Below are positions 1 through 5,257 of a DNA stretch of 5,359 bases, in pieces. Within the stretch, counting starts at the first letter, position 1, and the number at the start of each line of letters is the position of its first letter. The notes under the pieces were generated by a model. The model did no database searches. It worked only from the letters and a program-made list of their open reading frames with translations, and was not told the origin of the DNA. This DNA is from Nitrospirae bacterium RBG_16_43_11 (GTDB taxonomy: Bacteria; Nitrospirota; 9FT-COMBO-42-15; HDB-SIOI813): contig MHEI01000110.1 of the NCBI GenBank assembly GCA_001805165.1, positions 1 through 5,359 of the forward strand, in the 5' to 3' direction. The position numbers were made by a program, and so were the translations under genes.

Positions 1-1
1 G

Positions 2-733
2 ATAGAAGATGTCACATTGAAATATGGCCTTGTGACAGTGCAGGGTCCAAATTCAAGAAGAATTATCAGCCGAATCAGTGGAATAGATATTAAGGAAATG
101 GAAGAGTGTAATCACCTTAACCTCACTATTAACAAGATAAACTGTAAAGTTGCCAGGACTACATATACAGGTGAAGAGGGCTATAATATCTATGCACCAT
201 GGGATGACATAAAGTCAGTATTTTCGAGTGAAATAGACCCTTTCGGTCTTGCTGCTTATAATTCCCTTCGCATAGAAGCAGGAATCCCTCTCTACTCTAT
301 TGACATGGATGAAGACACAATCCCCATTGAAGCAAATCTCGATAATGCAATCAGCTACACAAAGGGCTGCTATATCGGTCAGGAGACTATTGCCCGCATA
401 AAATTCAAGGGGCATGTGAACAGGATATTGACAGGATTTTCCATCTCATTCATGCCATTTGGGACAGAATTCAATTCTGTCCCTGAAACAAGAGCTCTCC
501 CCGAAAACAGGATTATCCCGCAGAAAGGCGATAGGATTTACACAGTTGCTGACAAAAATGAACTTAATATAGGAGTCATTACAAGTGCATGCTTCTCTCC
601 AACTCTCAACAAATCAATAGCTATAGGTTATTTACGAACTGGAAGTAATGAACCGGGTACTCAAGTCCTTATAGAGAGTAAACCTCACAAGATTTCTGCA
701 GTTGTCACCGCCCTCCCTTTTTATACAAATTAA
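2..733 (+). CDS. ygfZ: YgfZ/CAF17-like folate-binding protein, 5'-partial
   Basis: This is the C-terminal part (243 residues visible) of a GcvT-fold protein of the YgfZ family. In E. coli, YgfZ is a cytosolic tetrahydrofolate-dependent factor that supports Fe-S enzymes such as MiaB. The reading frame is open to the left edge, where it reads IEDVTLKYGLVTVQGPNS, so the TTG at 17 is internal and the true start lies outside the window. The family signature KGCYIGQE is at bases 362-385, with the cysteine that is functionally important in YgfZ, followed by a conserved GHVNR stretch. This signature separates it from true glycine-cleavage GcvT. The C-terminal beta-barrel region (GVITSACFSPTL, then ending in PFYTN) is complete, so the TAA at 731-733 looks genuine. 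It is codirectional with the atp genes but separated by 105 nt containing a promoter candidate, so it is probably not part of that operon. The family call is firm; the exact role in this organism is inferred. Confidence 0.88.
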   Translation: MEDVTLKYGLVTVQGPNSRRIISRISGIDIKEMEECNHLNLTINKINCKVARTTYTGEEGYNIYAPWDDIKSVFSSEIDPFGLAAYNSLRIEAGIPLYSIDMDEDTIPIEANLDNAISYTKGCYIGQETIARIKFKGHVNRILTGFSISFMPFGTEFNSVPETRALPENRIIPQKGDRIYTVADKNELNIGVITSACFSPTLNKSIAIGYLRTGSNEPGTQVLIESKPHKISAVVTALPFYTN

Positions 734-735
734 TA

Positions 736-750
736 AGCCGCAATACGGCT
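736..750 (+). terminator. Small hairpin after ygfZ, weak terminator candidate
   Basis: AGCCG (736-740) and CGGCT (746-750) form a perfect 5-bp stem with a 5-nt loop, starting two bases after the ygfZ stop codon. The sequence that follows is A-rich and has no proper T tract, so it is not a convincing intrinsic terminator. It may only protect the 3' end of the ygfZ transcript. Confidence 0.3.
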
Positions 751-773
751 AAAATCATTTCATAAAAAAACAA

Positions 774-803
774 TTGACAAACCACCTGTAAAGATGTTAA
801 AAA
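774..803 (+). promoter_or_regulatory. Candidate sigma70-type promoter for the atp operon
   Basis: A perfect -35 hexamer TTGACA lies at 774-779. The best -10 match is TAAAAA at 798-803 (18-bp spacing, 4 of 6 consensus positions); TTAAAA at 797-802 (17-bp spacing) is an alternative. The surrounding sequence is AT-rich and transcription would start roughly 30 nt before the atpZ start. It lies in the only gap between ygfZ and the atp cluster, where an operon promoter is expected. The -35 is strong and the -10 is weak, so the assignment is tentative. Confidence 0.45.
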
Positions 804-820
804 TTTGGGTTATTTCAAGC

Positions 821-826
821 GAGGGA
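821..826 (+). promoter_or_regulatory. Ribosome binding site of atpZ (long spacing)
   Basis: GAGGGA lies 12 nt before the GTG at 839, which is longer than usual. The frame is closed just upstream by TAG at 830-832, and no other start codon lies between that stop and 839, so this site supports the GTG start. Confidence 0.5.
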
Positions 827-838
827 ATGTAGTGTATA

Positions 839-1069
839 GTGAAAGACGGCGATGACAAAAAATACCGTTATTATCACCAGGTCGGGTTGTTTACCGGTAT
901 CCCTATAATACTTGTGGCAGGACCGGCAGTTGGTTTTTTTATTGGCGATTATTTAGACAGGAAATTCGGTACAGCCCCGTGGCTTATGTTCTTCTTCATA
1001 GTAATCGGATTTGTTGCCAGCATAAGACAGACCATAGAGTTCATAAACAGGGCAAGCAGCAGAAAATAA
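839..1069 (+). CDS. atpZ: AtpZ/AtpI-type small membrane protein of the ATP synthase operon
   Basis: This 76-residue protein has a charged N-terminus (about residues 1-12) and two predicted transmembrane helices, roughly 16-38 and 48-65. The first helix carries the small-residue pattern GPAVGFFIGDYLD, and the loop reads FGTAPW; both are typical of the AtpZ family (putative F0F1-ATPase subunit, 'ATPase gene 1'). Members sit at the head of atp operons. In some bacteria AtpZ works with AtpI in Mg2+ or Ca2+ transport, or helps c-ring and Fo assembly, and it is not a core subunit. The start is GTG at 839; a TAG at 830-832 prevents a longer frame. The gene ends one base before atpI begins, which suggests translational coupling. 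The family call rests on length, topology, motif and position. Confidence 0.85.
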   Translation: MKDGDDKKYRYYHQVGLFTGIPIILVAGPAVGFFIGDYLDRKFGTAPWLMFFFIVIGFVASIRQTIEFINRASSRK

Positions 1070-1070
1070 T

Positions 1071-1466
1071 ATGGACAGAGACTTCATAAAAAGATCAATA
1101 CGGGCATCAGCAATAGTTACTGTGATACTCGCCCCTTTTACATTCTACTACTTTGGTATTTCAACAGGATGGGGATTTGCAGCAGGTGCGGTATGGAACA
1201 TCGTTAACGTATACCTGCTGTCACAGGTAGTCACTAACCTCATAACCCCGCATCCGTCAAACAAGAAGCTGGGGGCGATAGCAGGCGTTTTAAAATTTCC
1301 GGTACTTTATGGAATAGGATATGTAATCTTAAGCTATACTAACCCGTCAGTCTATGGTATTATGGCCGGGTTTACACTCATACTTGCAATTTTTTTATTG
1401 AAGGCTATAGGTATATATTACCTGGACGCCTCTTATCAGGGGAAGAAGAGTTATGGAAGCAGCTAA
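1071..1466 (+). CDS. atpI: ATP synthase accessory protein I
   Basis: This 131-residue hydrophobic protein has about four predicted transmembrane helices (roughly residues 12-30, 33-57, 68-88 and 94-117) and a basic N-terminus (DRDFIKRSIRAS). It sits directly before atpB, as expected of AtpI (ATP-synt_I family), a non-stoichiometric protein implicated in c-ring assembly and Mg2+ supply. The stretch GWGFAAGAVWNIVNVYLL matches the small-residue-rich second helix common in the family. The start is ATG at 1071, one base after the atpZ stop, with no clear Shine-Dalgarno sequence, so it probably depends on coupling to atpZ. Its 3' end overlaps atpB by 14 nt. AtpI sequences diverge widely, so position carries much of the weight. 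Confidence 0.82.
   Translation: MDRDFIKRSIRASAIVTVILAPFTFYYFGISTGWGFAAGAVWNIVNVYLLSQVVTNLITPHPSNKKLGAIAGVLKFPVLYGIGYVILSYTNPSVYGIMAGFTLILAIFLLKAIGIYYLDASYQGKKSYGSS
1438..1450 (+). promoter_or_regulatory. Ribosome binding region of atpB inside atpI
   Basis: A purine-rich stretch, AGGGGAAGAAGAG, lies just upstream of the atpB ATG at 1453 and within the last codons of atpI. AGGGG (1438-1442) is 10 nt from the start, and GAAGAG is closer. It supports the ATG at 1453 and hence the 14-nt overlap with atpI. Confidence 0.6.
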
Positions 1467-2235
1467 CAGCGCACACGGTGGCGGGGCGCCTGAAGTAGCC
1501 AATATCATCACGCTGCTTAACAGTTACTTTCATGAGTCATCCATTGTCTCGTTTCTGCACCACTGGGAAAATCCGGTCTTCTCGGTCCTCATTATTATAG
1601 GACTTGTTATAGTAGCAAGAATGGCAACAAAGAACAGGACCATAGTGCCTGGCAAACTTCAGAATTTTGTCGAATTTGCACTTGAGAGCCTTGATAATCT
1701 TTCGAAGGGTGTCATCGGTCATCATGGAAGACATTATGCGCCGTTCATAGGCACACTTTTCATCTATATTTTAGTCATGAATTTAAGCGGACTTGTACCG
1801 TTTATGAAGTCACCGTCATCAAGTCTGAACACGACCATAGGTCTTGCAGTCATTGTATTCATCTATGTACAGTATACGGGTCTAAGAAGACTTGGGCTTG
1901 GCGGATATATCTTTCATCTTCTTGGACAACCAAGAGATGTCATGGGATGGGTATTTGTGCCTTTAATGCTCCCTCTGCACGTGATCGAGGAATTCATTAA
2001 GCCTATGAGCCTTTCTCTCCGTCTTTTTGGAAACGTCTTTGGAGAAGATGTGCTGATTGGCGCATTCGTTACTATGGGTATTATGGCATTAAGCTTTATG
2101 GGAAGCCCGATTGGGCTACCGCTTCAGATCCCATTTATGATGCTTGCAGTAATAACAGGTACCATTCAGGCACTTGTGTTTACACTTTTGAGCACTGTTT
2201 ATATATCATTGATGCTGCCGCACGAGGAGCATTAG
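1453..2235 (+). CDS. atpB: F1Fo ATP synthase subunit a
   Basis: This is the 260-residue membrane stator subunit that forms the ion half-channels next to the c-ring. The diagnostic segment is EEFIKPMSLSLRLFGNVFGE (residues 179-198), with the essential arginine at R190 (equivalent to E. coli R210). It is followed by E198/D199 in the region of E. coli G218/E219. The last helix, GTIQALVFTLLSTVYISLML, contains Q239, matching the conserved E. coli Q252. Several hydrophobic helices are visible, at roughly 42-56, 97-117, 126-142, 163-182, 200-215 and 225-255. The N-terminal tail is short and His/Gly-rich (HGGGAPEV). Length is normal for compact bacterial a subunits. The ATG start overlaps atpI, and atpE follows after 31 nt. 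No key residue is missing. Confidence 0.97.
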   Translation: MEAANSAHGGGAPEVANIITLLNSYFHESSIVSFLHHWENPVFSVLIIIGLVIVARMATKNRTIVPGKLQNFVEFALESLDNLSKGVIGHHGRHYAPFIGTLFIYILVMNLSGLVPFMKSPSSSLNTTIGLAVIVFIYVQYTGLRRLGLGGYIFHLLGQPRDVMGWVFVPLMLPLHVIEEFIKPMSLSLRLFGNVFGEDVLIGAFVTMGIMALSFMGSPIGLPLQIPFMMLAVITGTIQALVFTLLSTVYISLMLPHEEH

Positions 2236-2250
2236 AACATCAACGTAAGA

Positions 2251-2259
2251 AAGGAGGAG
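2251..2259 (+). promoter_or_regulatory. Strong ribosome binding site of atpE
   Basis: AAGGAGGAG is the closest match to the consensus Shine-Dalgarno sequence in the window, 7 nt before the atpE ATG. A strong site here fits the need for many c subunits per complex compared with one a subunit. Confidence 0.85.
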
Positions 2260-2266
2260 TAAAACA

Positions 2267-2503
2267 ATGGATTTTCAAACAAGTTTAGGATTAGCACTCC
2301 CAATAGGAGTAGGATTAGCAGCTATTGGTTCAGGTCTTGGTCTCGGCAGGGCAGTAGGTTCTGCAATGGAGGCTATGGGAAGACAGCCTGAGGCTGCCGG
2401 TAAGATCCAGACTGCAATGGTTATCGGTGCAGCATTCATCGAGGCATTGACCATCTATGCACTTCTGACAGTCTTTATTTTCCAGGGCAAGATTGGCGGA
2501 TAA
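2267..2503 (+). CDS. atpE: F1Fo ATP synthase subunit c (rotor ring proteolipid)
   Basis: This 78-residue helical hairpin oligomerises into the rotating c-ring. Helix 1 (about 6-34) carries the packing motif GSGLGLG (21-27, GxGxGxG). The polar loop is GRQPEAAG (38-45, with R39-Q40-P41), which contacts gamma and epsilon. Helix 2 (about 48-73) carries the ion-binding carboxylate E59 in AAFIEALTIYALL. Sodium-type rings such as that of Ilyobacter have a Gln in helix 1 and Ser-Thr after the Glu; here the aligned positions are S22 and A60-L61, although the Tyr (Y64) is kept. This favours proton coupling, by inference. The start is ATG with a very strong ribosome binding site, and length is normal for the family. 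It lies between atpB and atpF. Confidence 0.97.
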   Translation: MDFQTSLGLALPIGVGLAAIGSGLGLGRAVGSAMEAMGRQPEAAGKIQTAMVIGAAFIEALTIYALLTVFIFQGKIGG

Positions 2504-2516
2504 ATAGAGATATAAA

Positions 2517-2522
2517 GGGGAG
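2517..2522 (+). promoter_or_regulatory. Ribosome binding site deciding the TTG start of atpF
   Basis: GGGGAG lies 5 nt before TTG at 2528. The encoded N-terminus (MNLEIQQILTQAIGF) has the usual short lead into the b-subunit membrane helix, so this site makes TTG the most likely start. Confidence 0.7.
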
Positions 2523-2527
2523 ACATT

Positions 2528-3013
2528 TTGAATCTTGAAATACAACAGATACTGACTCAGGCGATTGGTTTTCTCGTACTCCTTTTTATCCTGAAAAAGA
2601 TAGCCTGGAAGCCTTTACTCTCCCTCCTCGATGAAAGGAGGGAGAAGATCATATCTGAATTCCAGTCCATTGAGAGAACCAAGTCTGAACTCTCAAGGTT
2701 GGAGCAGGAGTATAAGGCGAGACTTGCAGAGATCGACGCACAGGCAAGGCAGAAGATTCAGGAGGCAATCACTGAAGGCCAGAAGATTGCAGTGGATGTC
2801 CAGGAAAAGGCGCGGGAAGAGGCAAAAAACATCCTTAACAAGGCAAAGGACAACATTGATTTAGAGATCGCCAAGGCACGGGTCGAGCTGCGAAATCAGG
2901 TTGTTTCTCTTGCAATAGGGGCTGCTGAGAAAGTTATAAAAGCGGAACTCTCGGATGAACGTCATAAGCGCCTTGTGAATGAGTTTATTGATGAGGCAGG
3001 TCAGCTAAGGTGA
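2528..3013 (+). CDS. atpF: F1Fo ATP synthase subunit b (peripheral stalk)
   Basis: This 161-residue stator protein has one N-terminal transmembrane helix (about residues 8-26, ending IAWKP) and a long charged coiled-coil arm that holds the F1 head still. The conserved juxtamembrane segment WKPLLSLLDERREKI (27-41) is typical of b. Residues about 40-120 are strongly heptad-like and rich in Glu, Lys, Gln and Ala, with few helix breakers. The C-terminal VVSLAIGAAEKVIKAEL (125-141) matches the delta-binding end of the family. Only one b gene is present between atpE and atpH, so the stalk is probably a b homodimer unless a b' gene lies elsewhere. The start is TTG with GGGGAG 5 nt upstream. Its TGA overlaps the GTG of atpH by four bases (GTGA). 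Confidence 0.95.
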   Translation: MNLEIQQILTQAIGFLVLLFILKKIAWKPLLSLLDERREKIISEFQSIERTKSELSRLEQEYKARLAEIDAQARQKIQEAITEGQKIAVDVQEKAREEAKNILNKAKDNIDLEIAKARVELRNQVVSLAIGAAEKVIKAELSDERHKRLVNEFIDEAGQLR

Positions 3014-3555
3014 GAAAAAGGATAATTTCTGAGAGATATGCCAGCGCCCTCTTGAATGTTGCTAAAAACAGGGGGACGGCAGATCAGGTCTTTGATAACC
3101 TGGAAGGTCTCAAAAAGTTGATTTCAGAAAATGTCTCATTGCGGATATTTCTTGAAAGCCCTCACATTACTCAGGAAGACAAGACAGCCTTTATAAAAAA
3201 GGTCTTCAGTCAGTCTTTTGATGAAACAGCCATGAACTTTCTTTTATTACTTGTTAAGAAATACAGGCTGAAATTCCTTAGAGAGATTATCGAGGAGTAC
3301 GAGAGACTTTATGACATAGTAAGGTCTGTACAGAAGACAGATATTATATCGGCATATCCATTAGACGATGCAACTGTCGCAAGGCTGCGAACTGCAATAG
3401 AATCTTCAATGAAGAAATCTGTCAAGATGTGTTTCTATGTCGACCCTAATATCCTGGGAGGGGTCATTGTCAAGACCCCTAATCTTATAATTGACGGGAG
3501 TATCCGGAGAAAGCTGAATGACCTCAGCAACTCTATGACATCATTGAAGGTGTAG
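3010..3555 (+). CDS. atpH: F1Fo ATP synthase subunit delta (OSCP)
   Basis: This 181-residue subunit caps the F1 head and links it to the b stalk. The N-terminal helical domain starts with the typical ISERYASALLNVA (6-18). The C-terminal signature is clear: VDPNILGGVIVKTPNLIIDG (144-163), followed by SIRRKL (164-169). Length is normal. The start is GTG at 3010, overlapping the atpF stop by four bases, with only weak Shine-Dalgarno-like AGG sequences upstream, which implies translational coupling to atpF. It is followed by an unusually long 128-nt gap containing a paired hairpin before atpA, unlike the close packing upstream. Confidence 0.95.
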   Translation: MRKRIISERYASALLNVAKNRGTADQVFDNLEGLKKLISENVSLRIFLESPHITQEDKTAFIKKVFSQSFDETAMNFLLLLVKKYRLKFLREIIEEYERLYDIVRSVQKTDIISAYPLDDATVARLRTAIESSMKKSVKMCFYVDPNILGGVIVKTPNLIIDGSIRRKLNDLSNSMTSLKV

Positions 3556-3576
3556 ATAAGAATATATATTTGATGT

Positions 3577-3596
3577 TTGACATGTACTATATGTCA
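3577..3596 (+). promoter_or_regulatory. TTGACA box and small hairpin downstream of atpH
   Basis: A perfect TTGACA (3577-3582) lies in the AT-rich part of the atpH-atpA gap. It overlaps a small inverted repeat, TGACAT (3578-3583) with ATGTCA (3591-3596), which has a 7-nt loop. No good -10 lies at 16-18 bp spacing: the candidates are TGAATT at 3600-3605 or CTGAAT at 3599-3604, each 3 of 6. An internal promoter for atpA is therefore possible but weakly supported. Confidence 0.2.
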
Positions 3597-3663
3597 TCCT
3601 GAATTTATTTCAGGATCTCACACAATGCAGGCTAAGGAGATTCTGAAATTAGTTCAGAATGAC
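3593..3663. repeat. Paired-hairpin palindromic repeat (REP/MITE-like) between atpH and atpA
   Basis: Two 27-nt arms, 3593-3619 and 3637-3663, are inverted copies of each other with 23 of 27 positions matching, separated by 17 nt. Each arm is also a hairpin on its own. ATCCTGAA/TTCAGGAT (3596-3603 with 3609-3616) and ATTCTGAA/TTCAGAAT (3640-3647 with 3653-3660) are both perfect 8-bp stems with 5-nt loops. The GTCAT(C/T)CTGAA core resembles dispersed palindromic repeats I recall from many bacterial genomes, possibly mobilised in trans by a REP-associated transposase; that family link is recollection. There is no coding capacity and no T tract, so it is not an obvious terminator. It ends 20 nt before the atpA start and leaves the atpA ribosome binding site free. 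Confidence 0.75.
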
Positions 3664-3669
3664 GGGAAT

Positions 3670-3675
3670 AAGGAG
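3670..3675 (+). promoter_or_regulatory. Ribosome binding site of atpA
   Basis: AAGGAG lies 8 nt before the ATG at 3684 and just outside the upstream repeat. It gives atpA independent initiation, which matters because the long gap rules out coupling to atpH. Confidence 0.85.
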
Positions 3676-3683
3676 AAATAGCT

Positions 3684-5192
3684 ATGGCATTGAGACCGGA
3701 AGAAGTTAGCTCAATAATTCAGATGGAGTTAGAAAGATTCCAGACAGATCTCCATATGGAGAGTGTCGGAACCGTGCTCCAGGTCGGAGACGGCATTGCA
3801 AGGATTTATGGACTTGAAGATGCAATGGCCGGAGAACTGCTGGAATTCCCAGGCAATGTAATGGGGATGATCTTTAACCTTGAAGAAGACAACGTCGGAG
3901 CGATCCTTTTTGGCGAGGACGCCATGATCAAGGAAGGCGATACAGTCAAAAGGACCGGGAATATAGCCCGTATACCTGTCGGCGATGCTATGATCGGCAG
4001 GGTCGTTGACGCTCTCGGCAGACCTATAGATGACAAAGGCCCTATCGTTACAGACAAGTTCCGCCCTATTGAAGGAAAGGCGCCAAACGTCGTCCAGAGA
4101 CAGCCTGTTGTAGAACCTGTTCAGACAGGTATTAAGGCAGTTGACGGCATGATCCCTATCGGAAGGGGACAAAGAGAGCTTATCATCGGAGACAGACAGA
4201 CTGGAAAGACTGCTGTACTTCTTGACACAATAATTAATCAGAAGAATACCGGGGTAATCTGCATCTATGTTGCAATTGGACAGAAGGCCTCAAACGTTGC
4301 CGCTGTAGTGGAGATACTCTCCAAGCACGGCGCTATGGATTACACCATTGTAGTTTCAGCGACAGCAGATAATGCTGCTTCTCTACAGTACATCGCCCCG
4401 TATACAGGCTGCGCCATAGGCGAAGATTTTATGTATAACGGCAAGCATGTTGTTGTAATGTATGACGACCTCTCAAAGCATGCCCAGGCATACCGTCAGT
4501 TGTCACTCCTGCTCAGACGCCCGCCGGGAAGAGAGGCGTATCCGGGAGACGTATTTTATCTTCACTCAAGACTCCTGGAGAGGGCGGCAAAACTAAAAGA
4601 TGACCTGGGCGGCGGATCATTAACAGCACTGCCGATCATCGAAACTCAGGCTGGTGACGTTTCAGCATATATCCCTACAAATGTTATTTCGATTACAGAC
4701 GGCCAGATATATCTTGAAGCGGATCTTTTCTATGCAGGTGTAAAACCGGCTATTAACGTCGGTCTATCCGTCTCCAGGGTCGGTGGAAACGCTCAGACAA
4801 AGGCCATGAAAAAAGTTGCAGGAAGCCTTCGACTTAACCTCGCTCAATACAGGGCGCTTGCAGCATTTGCCCAGTTCAGTTCAGACCTTGATAAGACGAC
4901 ACAGGACCAGTTGACCAGGGGTGAAAGAATGGTAGAGATACTGAAGCAGGACCAGTATGAACCACTTTCTTTAGCAAAGCAGGTCATGATAATCTTTGTA
5001 GGAACCAAAGGCTTTCTCGATAATATACCGGCACAAGACGTCCGCGCATTTGAAAAAGAATTCCATGCATATATGGAAAAGGAATATCCTGACGTGGCAC
5101 ATGAGATAGAAAAAACCAAGGTTCTTTCAGACGAGACAAGCAAGAAGATAACTTCCGCTGTAGAAAAGTTAAAGGCAAGGTGGAAAAAATAA
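3684..5192 (+). CDS. atpA: F1Fo ATP synthase subunit alpha
   Basis: This is the 502-residue non-catalytic nucleotide-binding subunit of the F1 hexamer. The N-terminal beta-barrel domain spans about residues 25-92 (VGTVLQVGDGIARIYGL and onward). The nucleotide-binding core has Walker A GDRQTGKT (169-176, with K175 and T176) and Walker B VVVMYDD (256-262). The family signature PAINVGLSVSRVGG (355-368) includes R365, equivalent to the arginine finger that reaches the beta catalytic site. The C-terminal helical domain runs from about 380 and ends normally in KLKARWKK. Q172 in the P-loop is the usual alpha residue and separates it from beta. Length is typical and no key residue is missing. It has its own good ribosome binding site. 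Unlike the upstream genes, it is bordered on both sides by palindrome-containing gaps of 128 and 65 nt. Confidence 0.99.
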   Translation: MALRPEEVSSIIQMELERFQTDLHMESVGTVLQVGDGIARIYGLEDAMAGELLEFPGNVMGMIFNLEEDNVGAILFGEDAMIKEGDTVKRTGNIARIPVGDAMIGRVVDALGRPIDDKGPIVTDKFRPIEGKAPNVVQRQPVVEPVQTGIKAVDGMIPIGRGQRELIIGDRQTGKTAVLLDTIINQKNTGVICIYVAIGQKASNVAAVVEILSKHGAMDYTIVVSATADNAASLQYIAPYTGCAIGEDFMYNGKHVVVMYDDLSKHAQAYRQLSLLLRRPPGREAYPGDVFYLHSRLLERAAKLKDDLGGGSLTALPIIETQAGDVSAYIPTNVISITDGQIYLEADLFYAGVKPAINVGLSVSRVGGNAQTKAMKKVAGSLRLNLAQYRALAAFAQFSSDLDKTTQDQLTRGERMVEILKQDQYEPLSLAKQVMIIFVGTKGFLDNIPAQDVRAFEKEFHAYMEKEYPDVAHEIEKTKVLSDETSKKITSAVEKLKARWKK

Positions 5193-5204
5193 CACTTTAA
5201 TTCC

Positions 5205-5242
5205 GGGGACACCATACTTAATTATTTAACTATAATGTCTCC
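5205..5242. repeat. Imperfect palindrome between atpA and atpG (REP-like)
   Basis: Arms of 15 nt at 5205-5219 (GGGGACACCATACTT) and 5228-5242 (AACTATAATGTCTCC) match as an inverted repeat at 11 of 15 positions around an 8-nt AT loop. The outer GGGGACA/TGTCTCC stem holds with one G-U pair. The left arm, in the context TTCCGGGGACACCATACTTAA, resembles a motif I recall near REP-associated tyrosine transposases; here the right arm looks degraded. There is no T tract, so it is a poor terminator. It is unrelated in sequence to the repeat before atpA. Confidence 0.55.
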
Positions 5243-5257
5243 AGATAAACTTAAATT

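Noticed and set aside
17..19. TTG at 17 as the start of the ygfZ-like gene
   Set aside because: The frame stays open to base 2 and the upstream residues (IEDVT) continue the GcvT-fold strand, so the gene is truncated by the window and this TTG is internal.
827..832. ATGTAG, a start codon followed directly by a stop, just before atpZ
   Set aside because: It could be read as a minimal upstream ORF, but the GAGGGA site abuts it with no usable spacing, so chance is the simplest explanation.
2236..2266. Possible regulatory structure in the atpB-atpE gap
   Set aside because: The 31-nt gap holds a strong ribosome binding site and no inverted repeat that I can see.
2631..2864. 77-residue Arg-rich frame inside atpF
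   Set aside because: It is an out-of-frame reading of the b-subunit coiled coil, whose Glu/Lys/Gln codons give Arg/Ser-rich sequence when shifted.
3593..3663. The atpH-atpA hairpins as a rho-independent terminator
   Set aside because: Neither stem is followed by a T tract, and termination here would cut off alpha, gamma and beta from the operon.
3729..4172. Minus-strand open frames opposite atpA (also 3806-4057, 4844-5215 and 4984-5178)
   Set aside because: They lie wholly or almost wholly antisense to the well-supported alpha gene, show no recognisable domain and have no plausible ribosome binding context; they are shadows of atpA codon use.
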